Positions 41,918-49,604 of a DNA stretch of 64,000 bases are shown in pieces. Numbering within the stretch: the stretch's first letter is position 1; each line of letters begins with the position of its first letter. The translations under genes and the position numbers were made by a program. The notes under the pieces were generated by a model that was not told the origin of the DNA, searched no databases, and saw only the letters and a list, made by a program, of their open reading frames with translations. The DNA comes from Cohnella rhizoplanae (lineage in GTDB: Bacteria > Bacillota > Bacilli > Paenibacillales > Paenibacillaceae): assembly GCF_948329515.1 (NCBI RefSeq), contig NZ_CAOJCN010000009.1:1-64000 (forward strand), given 5' to 3'.

Positions 41918-42229
41918 ATGGCAGGGATGGTAAAAGGTGTTGTTATCGGCGGCGTAGTAGGCGCAGCGGCAGCGCTGCTGCTGGCTCCGAAGCCGGGACG
42001 CGAGACGCGCCAAGATCTGGTGACGGCCTACAACAAGTCCATGGATAAGTCGAAGCAATGGGCTTCCGATGCAGGCTCGAAGACTTCGGAGCTCGCCTCC
42101 AAGGTCGGCCAGCATGCTTCGGATCTGATCAGCCAGACGCGATCGGCCGTATCCAGCGCGAAGGACGGCGTGAACTCCGCGAAGGACGACATTACAGGCT
42201 CCCTTCAAGAATCCGTGAAGCCTAACTAA
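41918..42229 (+). CDS. YtxH-like general stress protein
   Basis: This 103-residue protein begins with a Gly/Ala-rich hydrophobic helix (VVIGGVVGAAAALLLAPKPG) and the family motif RETRQDL. A long helix rich in Ser, Ala and Lys follows (DKSKQWASDAGSKTSELAS and SAVSSAKDGVNSAKDD), as in YtxH, a SigB-controlled protein in Bacillus subtilis. The ATG at 41918 has AAGGAGG seven bases upstream and the promoter at 41827-41852 is of SigB type. The protein is probably membrane-associated. Molecular function is unknown. Confidence 0.82.
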   Translation: MAGMVKGVVIGGVVGAAAALLLAPKPGRETRQDLVTAYNKSMDKSKQWASDAGSKTSELASKVGQHASDLISQTRSAVSSAKDGVNSAKDDITGSLQESVKPN

Positions 42230-42238
42230 AGAACTCCC

Positions 42239-42275
42239 AAAAGCCAACCCCGGGCCCCGCTCGGGATTGGCTTTT
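42239..42275 (+). terminator. Terminator after the YtxH-like gene
   Basis: AAAAGCCAA and TTGGCTTTT form a 9-bp stem with a GC-rich loop and a T-run on the plus strand. It begins about ten bases after the stop. Confidence 0.85.
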
Positions 42276-42309
42276 GTCTGTGCGAAAATCACGCAAAGGG
42301 GCGACGAGC

Positions 42310-42564
42310 ATGAACGATCCCAAACAATCCGGAGACCTCGCAGCGTCAACCGAAGCCGAGTACCTCCCCGATGCGGACAGCAAGCCGTCCGGTCCCATCC
42401 CTACCCGCCAGGTCGAGGATGCGATGAACGGCTCCATGGTTCAGGACTTCGAGGATCTCAAGCGGCTCGGGCGCGATATGGAGCGCGTCAAGACCGGCAG
42501 CGAGCTGAGCGACGAAGGTCTGGTCAGCGATCCGATTCAGGAAAAGCCCGAAAGCCACTCCTAG
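42310..42564 (+). CDS. Small hydrophilic protein of unknown function
   Basis: This 84-residue protein is acidic and mostly disordered in appearance, with Asp, Glu, Ser and Pro and without a membrane segment. It contains PTRQVEDAMNGSM and DFEDLKRLGRDMERV, the latter a plausible helix. No family is recognised. The ATG has AAAGGGGCG upstream. It sits between two terminators, inside the stress island but without a recognisable SigB promoter, so regulation is unclear. Confidence 0.68.
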   Translation: MNDPKQSGDLAASTEAEYLPDADSKPSGPIPTRQVEDAMNGSMVQDFEDLKRLGRDMERVKTGSELSDEGLVSDPIQEKPESHS

Positions 42565-42571
42565 ACCACAC

Positions 42572-42599
42572 AAAAAGGGCCTCCGAAGAGGCCCCTTTT
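42572..42599. terminator. Bidirectional terminator
   Basis: GGGCCTC and GAGGCCC form a 7-bp stem with a CGAA loop, flanked by five A and four T residues. It lies between convergent genes. Confidence 0.85.
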
Positions 42600-42616
42600 A
42601 TATACTGCAACCGGTT

Positions 42617-42967
42617 TCAACCTGTCTCCTGAATGCCGTGCTTGATGGCTTCCCTATTGAGAAGCGACTTCAGATCGGATACGTCGAGTTCCTGGCTGAG
42701 CAGCGATACGACTTCAATGGAAGGTACGCCGTCCCTCACGAATTCTCCTCCGGAAAGATGGTAGCCGAATTCCCTCGCAATCGTGTACGTCTGGCAGAGT
42801 TGATCCGCCGCGTGTACCGCTTCTTGCTCGGATTTATATTCGGCTAACCGGTTGCCGTTGCCAAGTGGCGTTTTGCGGGATTGGATGCTGAGTGTATGGG
42901 CCTCGTCTTTTTGCCTGACCACGATGTCGCATTCGAAGCATTCGATTCGATACTTGACTGTCATCAT
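42617..42967 (-). CDS. Small protein downstream of sigB, unknown function
   Basis: This 116-residue soluble protein has an early Cys pair (ECFEC), a beta-rich first half and a helical middle (SEQEAVHAADQLCQTYTI). No known family is recognised. The ATG at 42967 or the next ATG at 42964 is the likely start, with GGCGGTGG upstream. It lies 86 bases downstream of sigB, and a SigB-type promoter with N14 spacing lies in that gap. It may therefore be a direct SigB target as well as part of the sigB transcript. Confidence 0.68.
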   Translation of the reverse strand: MMTVKYRIECFECDIVVRQKDEAHTLSIQSRKTPLGNGNRLAEYKSEQEAVHAADQLCQTYTIAREFGYHLSGGEFVRDGVPSIEVVSLLSQELDVSDLKSLLNREAIKHGIQETG

Positions 42968-43010
42968 GTCCACCGCCTTCGGCGAAGTGAATGGTGTAGC
43001 TTACCGATTA

Positions 43011-43036
43011 TTACCCGGCGGGAGGACGGTAGAAAC
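43011..43036 (-). promoter_or_regulatory. SigB-type promoter downstream of sigB
   Basis: On the minus strand GTTTCT (43031-43036) and GGGTAA (43011-43016) are 14 bases apart. It is placed 44 bases upstream of the start at 42967. Confidence 0.65.
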
Positions 43037-43053
43037 AGTCGATCGAACTGGAT

Positions 43054-43833
43054 TTATTCGGAATCGTCGTCGTCGGGTTCGGTGAGCCAGCCTTTCAGCT
43101 TCTCGATGGCGCGCCGCTGAATCCGCGAGATGCTCATCTGCGACACCTGCAGCCGGTCCGCCGCGCTCCGCTGGGACAGCCCCTCTTCGTACAAGAGCAG
43201 GAGCACCTGGCGTTCCTCGGGCTTCAGCTTCATCATCGCTTCCTGCAGATCGATCCTGCGGTCAACGCCTGCGAAGTCGTCGGCGGTAGAGCCGATCAAT
43301 TCGCCGAGCGTGGCCGTATTCTCTTCCTGGGATACCGGCGTGTCGAGCGAGACGTAGTGATGCAGCTCGCGTCCCGCCAATACCTCGAGCGTATCCTCCA
43401 CGCTCATCTCGAGGAACTCGGCGATCTCCTCGACGCTCGGGGAGCGCTCGAGGCGTACGGTCATCTCGTCGATCGCTTGCTGCACGACGAGTCCCTTTTC
43501 CTTGATACGACGAGGCACTTGAATGTACCAAGACTTATCGCGGAGATAGTTTTTCATCTGACCGACGATGCTCTTCATCGCGTAGGGCTCGAAGGGCATG
43601 CCGAGATCGGGATCGAATTGCTTGAGCAATCTGAACAGCGTCATGCGTCCGACCTGGAACAGATCCTCTTGCAGACTAAGATGGCTGCGCGACATTTTGT
43701 GCGCGGCCATGCGAACGAGCGGCTCATAGTGCCGGATAAGCTCCTCGGCCAGCTCGTTACGCAGCGTTTTTTGGTATTCCAACAGCTTCAAGATCGCGTC
43801 GTCGGGCAGACGGGCGCTCGATTGAAGGCTCAT
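43054..43833 (-). CDS. sigB: General-stress sigma factor SigB
   Basis: This 259-residue sigma factor of the SigB/SigF type has region 2 (LAEELIRHYEPLVRMAAHKM and EDLFQVGRMTLFRLLKQFD), region 3 (PRRIKEKGLVVQQAIDEM) and region 4 (LKPEERQVLLLLYEEGLSQRSAADRLQVSQ). It lacks the sporulation-specific context, and the position after rsbV and rsbW supports SigB. Its ATG overlaps the rsbW stop by ATGA. Six SigB-type promoters lie within about 9 kb. No rsbX gene follows. Confidence 0.93.
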   Translation of the reverse strand: MSLQSSARLPDDAILKLLEYQKTLRNELAEELIRHYEPLVRMAAHKMSRSHLSLQEDLFQVGRMTLFRLLKQFDPDLGMPFEPYAMKSIVGQMKNYLRDKSWYIQVPRRIKEKGLVVQQAIDEMTVRLERSPSVEEIAEFLEMSVEDTLEVLAGRELHHYVSLDTPVSQEENTATLGELIGSTADDFAGVDRRIDLQEAMMKLKPEERQVLLLLYEEGLSQRSAADRLQVSQMSISRIQRRAIEKLKGWLTEPDDDDSE

Positions 43834-44327
43834 ACCGTTTCTTGCGCCAGCCGCCGTTTTGTTAGGATGACGCTCGTTCCCTGGTTGCTGCGGATCTCTA
43901 CTTCGTCCATCAGCGCCTGCATCAGATAAAGTCCCAATCCGCCCGACTGGATTTCATCGATGGACTTACCGTGCAAGGTGGACGTGGTGCGATCGCTCAC
44001 TTGCTCGAAGCTGACGCCATAATCGCTCACCGCGATCTGGAGACGGTCTTCGTTCATGATGGTGAAGGACACCTCGATCTGTCCCGGCTGAGAATGATCG
44101 TAGGCATGCAAAACGGCGTTGTTGCAGGCCTCCGATACGGCAACCTTCATATCCTCGATCTCTTCGAACGAAAACTTCATCTTGGCGGCTATGCCGTACA
44201 GAGTCAATCGGATAATATCAACGAACTCGGCTTTGGCGGGTACCGTCAGCGTCACTGTCCCATCGTTTCTCATTGTTGTTTCGTCCTCGTTCCCTTCGGA
44301 TTGTAATTGCGCGCTCGCATTAAGCAT
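43830..44327 (-). CDS. rsbW: Anti-sigma factor kinase RsbW
   Basis: This 165-residue GHKL-fold kinase binds and holds SigB in unstressed cells and phosphorylates RsbV. Motifs are the N-box EACNNAVLHAY, the G1-type VSDYGVSF and the G2 GGLGLYLMQALMDEV. They agree with RsbW of Bacillus subtilis, including the unusual DxGxS form. It overlaps rsbV by eight bases and sigB by four, so the three proteins are made in coupled translation. Confidence 0.95.
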   Translation of the reverse strand: MLNASAQLQSEGNEDETTMRNDGTVTLTVPAKAEFVDIIRLTLYGIAAKMKFSFEEIEDMKVAVSEACNNAVLHAYDHSQPGQIEVSFTIMNEDRLQIAVSDYGVSFEQVSDRTTSTLHGKSIDEIQSGGLGLYLMQALMDEVEIRSNQGTSVILTKRRLAQETV

Positions 44328-44646
44328 TCGGAGAAGCGGCCAAGAACGGGGTGATCCCCGTCATGTCGAATAACTTCTGAATCGTCAAAGGCACTTCTTC
44401 TACTCCGAAAGGGGCGTTGCGAGAATGACGGGCCTTCACGATGCTGATCAGAATGCCGATGCCGGTGCTATCGATGTATTTGAGGTCCCTGAGATTAAGT
44501 ACGAGCTTGCGATCGGACAATTCCACCAGCGGCTCCATAACGGAGCGCATCTGCGAAGCCACCTCCAGGTCAAGCTCGCCCGCGATTCGTACGACGGTCA
44601 AGCCGTCCAGATTTTCTGTTTGAAAAGTCAATTTTTCGTTCTGCAT
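44320..44646 (-). CDS. rsbV: Anti-anti-sigma factor RsbV
   Basis: This 108-residue STAS-domain protein frees SigB by binding RsbW when unphosphorylated. The phosphorylated Ser lies in YIDSTGIGILIS. The ATG at 44646 has GAGAGGGG upstream; a longer reading would run through the operon promoter. The phosphatase that reactivates it is probably the receiver-PP2C protein at 47893-49041. Confidence 0.95.
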   Translation of the reverse strand: MQNEKLTFQTENLDGLTVVRIAGELDLEVASQMRSVMEPLVELSDRKLVLNLRDLKYIDSTGIGILISIVKARHSRNAPFGVEEVPLTIQKLFDMTGITPFLAASPNA

Positions 44647-44677
44647 ACGAAACCCCTCTCCGTTATTCATAAATTTT

Positions 44678-44706
44678 ATTACACTCGTCTTCGTCTTTTG
44701 AATCAA
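44678..44706 (-). promoter_or_regulatory. SigA-type promoter of rsbV-rsbW-sigB
   Basis: On the minus strand TTGATT (44701-44706) and TGTAAT (44678-44683) are 17 bases apart, about 32 bases upstream of the rsbV start. No clear SigB promoter precedes rsbV, so positive autoregulation, usual in Bacillus, is not obvious here. Confidence 0.65.
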
Positions 44707-44726
44707 CTTGCCTGTAAAAACGCGTT

Positions 44727-44753
44727 GTTTCGAGCCTGCCGTCCACCGGGTAA
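44727..44753 (+). promoter_or_regulatory. SigB-type promoter of the 50-residue membrane peptide
   Basis: GTTTCG (44727-44732) and GGGTAA (44748-44753) are 15 bases apart. It is divergent from the rsbV promoter and about 50 bases upstream of the start at 44803. Confidence 0.6.
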
Positions 44754-44802
44754 AGAAGCCTAACCCAGCACTGGATAAAATTACACGAAGGAGCTGAGCA
44801 TC

Positions 44803-44955
44803 ATGGACAAGAACGTCGACATCGAAAGGCACGAGGTGCACGAAAAGTCGGATTCCAGCCTGGTGTGGTCGACCTTCATCAAGTATGCCGCATATTTGAT
44901 TATTTTCTTCGGCGTACTGTACCTGATTATCTACTACCTGCTGCCGCTCGTCTAA
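44803..44955 (+). CDS. Small single-pass membrane peptide (50 residues)
   Basis: This peptide has a charged N-terminal half (DIERHEVHEKSD) and one hydrophobic helix at the C-terminus (residues about 26-48). The ribosome site AAGGAG lies nine bases before ATG 44803. A SigB-type promoter precedes it, so it is likely a stress-induced membrane peptide. Function is unknown. The FAD oxidoreductase gene follows 55 bases after and may share its transcript. Confidence 0.72.
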   Translation: MDKNVDIERHEVHEKSDSSLVWSTFIKYAAYLIIFFGVLYLIIYYLLPLV

Positions 44956-45010
44956 CGGACGCCCGATTCGGACATACTGGGACGAATCCACACAAGACGG
45001 AGGCATCCCA

Positions 45011-46240
45011 TTGCACTCGCTATACTATGGTTCCCTGCTCTGGCCGTCAGCCGGCGGCGAGCCCGCCCGGTATCCGCCCCTCTCCGGCGACGCCGAGCGC
45101 TGCGACGTCCTCATCGTGGGCGGAGGCTTGACAGGCACCCTCACGGCCCATGCCCTGCTCGCCGCGGGGCTGTCCGTCTGTCTGATCGAAGCGGATCGCA
45201 TCGGACGCGGCAGCTCGGCGGCCAGTACGGGATTGCTTCAATACTCCAATGATATCATGCTCACAGACCTATTGTCCCAGCTGGGCGAGGACAGGGCCGT
45301 GTATTTTTACCGGGCCTGCAAGGATGCCGTCGAGCGCCTCTGCCATTTGGCGGAGCTGCTCCCGGAAGACATCGCCTTCAAGAGGCGCAGCAGTCTGTAT
45401 TATGCGAGCGTACCCGCCGACGTACCCAAGCTCAGGAAGGAATACGAGACGCTGCGCGCGCACGGCTTCAGCGTGGACTGGCGGGACGAGGCCGACATCC
45501 GAGCCGATTTTCCGTTCCGCAAGCCCGCAGCTCTGATAACCAACGGGGACGGCGAGATGAACCCGTACCGGATGGCGGTGCGCCTCGCGGAGCAGGCGGG
45601 CGTCCAAGGCATGCGAATATATGAACGGACCGCCCTGCAATCCGTCAAAGGATCGAAGGGCGATTTGTCGTGTCATACTACGGGCGGCATCATTAAAACC
45701 GCGGCGGTCGTGTATGCGGTCGGCTACCGTCCGGAGATGGCCGGCTCCGACAGGATCGCCGTTAAGCTTGGCCGTACGAGCGTGATCGCTACGCGTATCG
45801 TGCCGTCGCTGGCGGATTGGCATCAAAGGTGGCTGCTCTGGGAAACGGCAAGGCCTTATTTGTATGCCCGGACGACCCAGGATGGACGCATCGTGATCGG
45901 CGGACTCGACGAGGACATCCGTCATCCGGTCCGCTCGAAGGATGAACTCGCGCCCTATGCGGCCGGCTTGCTTGAACAAGCGCGACAATTGTTTCCCGGC
46001 CTGCATCTGGAAGCTGAGTTCGCTTGGAATGCCGCATTCGGCGAATCCAAGGACCAGCTGCCGTGGATCGGGGAGGATCCGGATCGTCCGGGCCGATATC
46101 TGGCGCTCGGTTACGGCGGCAACGGCGCCGTATACAGCATGCTCGCCAGCATGGTGCTGCTCGACGCGGTGCAAGGCAGGGCGAATCCGCTTGACGGTAT
46201 CGTCGGCCTGGGCAATCGAAGAACCGGTCCGCTTAAGTAG
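45011..46240 (+). CDS. FAD-dependent oxidoreductase (DAO family)
   Basis: This 409-residue protein has the dinucleotide-binding motif VLIVGGGLTGTLTAHAL near the N-terminus and a DAO-type fold, with SSAASTGLLQYSND and the late GYGGNGAVYSM (FAD-binding). It probably oxidises an amine or amino acid; the substrate is unknown. The start is TTG 45011, with GGAGG upstream. It follows the SigB-type peptide gene, so stress control by read-through is possible. Confidence 0.85.
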   Translation: MHSLYYGSLLWPSAGGEPARYPPLSGDAERCDVLIVGGGLTGTLTAHALLAAGLSVCLIEADRIGRGSSAASTGLLQYSNDIMLTDLLSQLGEDRAVYFYRACKDAVERLCHLAELLPEDIAFKRRSSLYYASVPADVPKLRKEYETLRAHGFSVDWRDEADIRADFPFRKPAALITNGDGEMNPYRMAVRLAEQAGVQGMRIYERTALQSVKGSKGDLSCHTTGGIIKTAAVVYAVGYRPEMAGSDRIAVKLGRTSVIATRIVPSLADWHQRWLLWETARPYLYARTTQDGRIVIGGLDEDIRHPVRSKDELAPYAAGLLEQARQLFPGLHLEAEFAWNAAFGESKDQLPWIGEDPDRPGRYLALGYGGNGAVYSMLASMVLLDAVQGRANPLDGIVGLGNRRTGPLK

Positions 46241-46253
46241 CGTGGACCGGTTC
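46221..46253. terminator. Hairpin between convergent genes
   Basis: GAACCGGTCC and GGACCGGTTC form a 10-bp stem that includes the stop codon of the oxidoreductase gene. The following TTCTTG is a weak T-tract. Confidence 0.6.
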
Positions 46254-46280
46254 TTGCCGTATGCATTTGCGTGCCGTCAA

Positions 46281-46829
46281 TCAGTTTAACACTTCGACGG
46301 CCCCTGCCTGACTCAGCAGGCTGCCCGCTTGGTCCTCGTCCCGCCCGCCTACAACGACGAGGTAGCGGCCGTCGTTGATCTCGCCGGCCAGCCGTTCCGC
46401 GTCGCGGTCGGGCAGACCCAGCTCCGAGAGCAGGTCGTCGGTATGCGGTCCGTCGCCGTCCAAGTTGAGCAATCCACCGCCTCGCGTCGTTAAACCTGCC
46501 GCCGCGATGCCGGCCGCCGGCACGACGCCGCCGACGTAGCCGCCCGCCCCGCTGACCCCAGGCGTCGCCAGGAGGCCGGCCGCCGGAAGCGGAAGCACGC
46601 CTTCGTCTCCCCACGAACCGCCTCCCTCGCCGGAGGAATTATCCCTGGCCTCCTGGATTCCGGTAATGCTCTCGACCTGGACAGCGTCGCTGGCGGACAG
46701 CAGCGGCACATTCTCCTCGCTCTTGACGATAACGCGGACATCCTCGGCATGCGCGCCGTTCGCGCGAAGAAGCTCCACGGCGTCCAGGACGCGCTGTTCG
46801 CTTTCAAAAATACCGATCGTGATTCCCAT
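46281..46829 (-). CDS. General stress protein with 17M-like domain and Gly-rich middle
   Basis: This 182-residue protein has two regions related to the 17M/YflT-type domain: an N-terminal one (MGITIGIFESEQRVLDAVELL and then EDVRVIVKSEEN) and a C-terminal one (LSELGLPDRDAERLAGEI and DGRYLVVVGG). A Gly/Ala-rich hydrophobic middle (GVSGAGGYVGGVVPAAGIAAAG) lies between them and might insert in the membrane. The start is ATG 46829, with GGAGGG at better spacing than for the ATG at 46835. A SigB-type promoter precedes it. Confidence 0.8.
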   Translation of the reverse strand: MGITIGIFESEQRVLDAVELLRANGAHAEDVRVIVKSEENVPLLSASDAVQVESITGIQEARDNSSGEGGGSWGDEGVLPLPAAGLLATPGVSGAGGYVGGVVPAAGIAAAGLTTRGGGLLNLDGDGPHTDDLLSELGLPDRDAERLAGEINDGRYLVVVGGRDEDQAGSLLSQAGAVEVLN

Positions 46830-46880
46830 GGCCATTCCCTCCTTGTAGGCGGCAAACCGATCGCTCGCCTTTTTGTAATT

Positions 46881-46905
46881 TTACCCGAGGGAGGCGCCTT
46901 TGAAC
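46881..46905 (-). promoter_or_regulatory. SigB-type promoter of the 182-residue stress gene
   Basis: On the minus strand GTTCAA (46900-46905) and GGGTAA (46881-46886) are 13 bases apart, near the SigB consensus. It lies about 52 bases upstream of the start at 46829. Confidence 0.7.
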
Positions 46906-46930
46906 CGCAGCAGGCGCGCCTGGCGCCGCT

Positions 46931-47779
46931 TCAGCGCAGCTTGCGGTAGATCCGGTACTCGTCGTTCCAAGTCTCGTAGCGCCCCGCGAAGCTCGTGAAC
47001 GCGACCGACTCCTTGTTGCCCAGCACGAGAAATCCGCCCGGCGACAAGCTGTCGTACAACAGGCCGTGAACCCGTTCGCGGAGCGCGGTATCGAAGTATA
47101 TCATCACGTTTCGGCAGAAAATAATCTGAAACTCGTTAAAGGATCGGTCCGTCACCAGGTTGTGCTCGGCGAATACGATGCGCTCGAGATATCTCGGATT
47201 CAGCATCGCCTGGCCGTGATTCGTCTCGTAGAACGAAGCGAATGGCTCCGAGCCGCCGGACAGCTCGTAGTTATGCGCATACAAAGTCATGCGATCCTGG
47301 GAAATGATGCCTTGCCTCGCGCGCTGCAGGCTCGCTTCGCTGATATCCGTCGCGTAGATTCTTGATTTGTTCAGCATCTGGATCTGATCGAGCAGAATGG
47401 CCATTGAATAGGCCTCCTCGCCCGTCGCGCAGCCGGCATGCCAGACGCGGACGAACGACGATTGCTTCAGGATCGGCATCACGCGTTCCCTGAGCGCTTT
47501 GAAAAGGCCGGGGTCCCGGAACATCTCCGTGACCGGTATGACGAGATCCGCCAGCAGCCGCTCGAACGCTTCGCGGTCGTGCAGCACGAGATTCTGCAGC
47601 ATGGATACGGTCTCCAGCTGCTCGATCAAGGCGCGATGCCAGATCCTGCGGCGCAGGGACGGATACGCGTAATTCCGGAAATCATAACCGTAGCGCTTGA
47701 AGACGGCTTCGAGAAGTCCCTCGATCTCGATTTTCTCCAAGCGCTCGTCATAGGGGCTACTATCTAAAAATTCGGACAT
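46931..47779 (-). CDS. CheR-type methyltransferase, RsbM-like
   Basis: This 282-residue enzyme has the CheR fold: a helical N-terminal part and a SAM domain with WHAGCATGEEAYSMAILL (motif I), IYATDISEASLQRARQG and FCRNVMIYFD. It lacks extra TPRs. In Bacillus cereus a CheR-type enzyme called RsbM methylates the kinase RsbK and so modulates SigB; the gene here lies beside an RsbY-like phosphatase, which supports that role. No chemotaxis gene is near. The target kinase is not in the window. The stop at 46931 lies 26 bases to the right of the -35 of the adjacent SigB-type promoter. Confidence 0.88.
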   Translation of the reverse strand: MSEFLDSSPYDERLEKIEIEGLLEAVFKRYGYDFRNYAYPSLRRRIWHRALIEQLETVSMLQNLVLHDREAFERLLADLVIPVTEMFRDPGLFKALRERVMPILKQSSFVRVWHAGCATGEEAYSMAILLDQIQMLNKSRIYATDISEASLQRARQGIISQDRMTLYAHNYELSGGSEPFASFYETNHGQAMLNPRYLERIVFAEHNLVTDRSFNEFQIIFCRNVMIYFDTALRERVHGLLYDSLSPGGFLVLGNKESVAFTSFAGRYETWNDEYRIYRKLR

Positions 47780-47801
47780 TGCACATCCACACCTTTAACG
47801 G

Positions 47802-47831
47802 AAAGAAAAGCCGTTCGCCTGATGGCGGCTT
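47802..47831 (-). terminator. Terminator after the RsbY-like gene
   Basis: AAGCCG (47808-47813) and CGGCTT (47826-47831) form a short stem. On the minus strand it is followed by TTCTTT. Confidence 0.55.
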
Positions 47832-47892
47832 CGCATATTTTAAAATCCGGACAATCATCGTTATGTAAGTCGGCTGCTATCGCCACGCGTTA

Positions 47893-49041
47893 TCAGCGCA
47901 GATTGTGCTTGACTTCGACCCTAACCAGGCAACGGTCGTCCGGCCGACGGTCGAGCGACTCCCGGACCAGCAGGTCTTCGAGCGCCTTGGAGTCGCCTGC
48001 GGACTCCACGATCGTGCCCGTGAGCTGCTCGATGCGCTGCTCCATGTCGCCGGGGAACAGATCGAGCAGTCCGTCCGTGAACAGATGCAGGACGTCTCCG
48101 GCGCGGATGTCGGCCGTCTGCATCTGCACGTCCATCTGTTCGAACATGCCGATCGGCGGAGCCGTCGCGCCTAGCTGCTGCGTGCCCCCGTCGCCTCTCG
48201 TAATGAGTCCCGGCGGATGCCCGGCATTGACGTATTCGATGATGCCGTTCTCCAGATCGATCCATGCGCAGATGCCGGTGCAATAGTACTGTACCATCTC
48301 GTTCTCGTATTGCAGCTGCAGGAGCCGGCGATTCAGCTCGTTGACGATCCGCTTGGGCGTCACGGTCGTACGCATCGCCTCGTGCAGTACGGACGCCGTA
48401 AACATGCTGATGAGGGAGGAAGAAATGCCGTGCCCCATCGCATCCATGATGGCGATCAAGTAATGGCGGGAGTCGAGCGCGTGCCAGGCGTACAGATCTC
48501 CCGCCAGTCCCTCCGAGGCCCGGAAAAACGCCCGCATCCGAAGGTTCTCGCCGTCGATGTCGTTAGGCATGACAGCCTCCTGAACCTGCCGCGCGAGACT
48601 CAGCTCTTCGTGCAGGCGGCGATCCCGCTCCTTGTGCCAGTCGAGCTCGGTCTTAAGACGCAGCGCCGACCTGATCCGCGCCAGGAGCTCGATCTTGTTG
48701 ATCGGCTTGGTCACATAGTCCGTCGCCCCGGCATCCAGCGCCTCGGCCAGCTTGCGCGAGTCCCCGATCGCGGTCACCATGATGACGGGAATATCGCGCA
48801 AATGCTCATCCTTCTGGAGCATGCCGCACGCCTCGATGCCGTCCGTGCCCGGCATCATCAGGTCGAGCAGAATCAGGTTGACGGGCGTCGGCGCTTGAGG
48901 GCCGCGCGCGTCCGATCTCAGTATGTTAAACATCTCGTCAGCCGAATAAGCGATTTGCACGTCTTCGTATCCCGACCGGTTCAGCATCTCCCGGACCACC
49001 ATCACGTTCATCGGATTATCGTCTACGACCAAAATGCTCAT
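47893..49041 (-). CDS. Receiver-PP2C phosphatase (RsbY-like)
   Basis: This 382-residue response regulator has a receiver domain (1-125) with phosphorylated Asp60 (ILLDLMMPG), the acidic pair 7-8 and Lys112. After a helical linker comes a SpoIIE/PP2C-type phosphatase domain (about 150-382) with AGDLYAWH, AIMDAMGHGISSSL, LFTDGLLDLF and DDRCLVRV. The metal-binding Asp residues are present. In Bacillus cereus RsbY has this layout: it is phosphorylated by RsbK and removes phosphate from RsbV. It is the likely activator of SigB here. The start is ATG 49041. Confidence 0.9.
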   Translation of the reverse strand: MSILVVDDNPMNVMVVREMLNRSGYEDVQIAYSADEMFNILRSDARGPQAPTPVNLILLDLMMPGTDGIEACGMLQKDEHLRDIPVIMVTAIGDSRKLAEALDAGATDYVTKPINKIELLARIRSALRLKTELDWHKERDRRLHEELSLARQVQEAVMPNDIDGENLRMRAFFRASEGLAGDLYAWHALDSRHYLIAIMDAMGHGISSSLISMFTASVLHEAMRTTVTPKRIVNELNRRLLQLQYENEMVQYYCTGICAWIDLENGIIEYVNAGHPPGLITRGDGGTQQLGATAPPIGMFEQMDVQMQTADIRAGDVLHLFTDGLLDLFPGDMEQRIEQLTGTIVESAGDSKALEDLLVRESLDRRPDDRCLVRVEVKHNLR

Positions 49042-49117
49042 AATGTTCAGTTCTCCTCGTCTCAATCTTACGTTTAAGGTATCGCAGCCGATGACCGCTG
49101 TAAAGCAAAGCCGGCAA

Positions 49118-49167
49118 ACGGGAATAAGGAATGAGCAGGCGCGTCGCCTCTCATTCCTTATTCCCGT
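49118..49167 (-). terminator. Long hairpin after the YflT-like gene
   Basis: ACGGGAATAAGGAATGAG and CTCATTCCTTATTCCCGT form an 18-bp stem with an inner GGCG/CGCC pairing. On the minus strand only GTTTGCC follows, so termination may be weak. Confidence 0.65.
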
Positions 49168-49210
49168 CAGCCAGCTCCCTTAGTCCGGAAGCCGATCCGT
49201 CTTCCCTTCG

Positions 49211-49537
49211 TCAATGCTTGGCCAGGACCAGCACCTTGCCCCGGTCGAGTTCCGCCTCGTACTGTTCGGCTTCGCCCGCGTCGAACCCGAGCGCCTTGAT
49301 CTTCGCCCTCAGCTCGTCGCCGCGGTCGCGGAACAAATTGGCCACGGACTGGAGCACGCCTTCTTCGGACGCCCCGATCGTGTTGGCGTTCGCCACGTCG
49401 GCGATGCGGTCCGTACGGCCCTCGCCGTGGGCCAGCACGTAGATTTCCTCTTCGCGGTAGCCTTGGCGGTGAAGGTCTTTAACGGTATCGAACGCTTCAA
49501 GACCATTATTCACCAGCTTCGCGTACGCTCTTTCCAT
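49211..49537 (-). CDS. General stress protein 17M/YflT family
   Basis: This 108-residue protein matches the 17M/YflT domain: AYAKLVNNGLEAFDTVKDLH, an EEEIYVLAHGEGRTD stretch and a C-terminal helix. YflT is induced through SigB in Bacillus subtilis. A SigB-type promoter (49628-49653) lies inside the 3' part of the upstream gene. The ATG at 49537 has AAGGAGG upstream. The function of the family is unknown. Confidence 0.85.
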   Translation of the reverse strand: MERAYAKLVNNGLEAFDTVKDLHRQGYREEEIYVLAHGEGRTDRIADVANANTIGASEEGVLQSVANLFRDRGDELRAKIKALGFDAGEAEQYEAELDRGKVLVLAKH

Positions 49538-49604
49538 GTCGGATTCCTCCTTAATGTATAGGCGTTCGTATCGTGAAAGGGATTGTGGTTCCGTTTAAAA
49601 TAGC

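Noticed and set aside
43054..43833. SigF or SigG instead of SigB for this sigma factor
   Set aside because: spoIIAA/AB-like genes would be followed by SigF, but the stress-type neighbours, matching promoters and the RsbY-like phosphatase argue for SigB.
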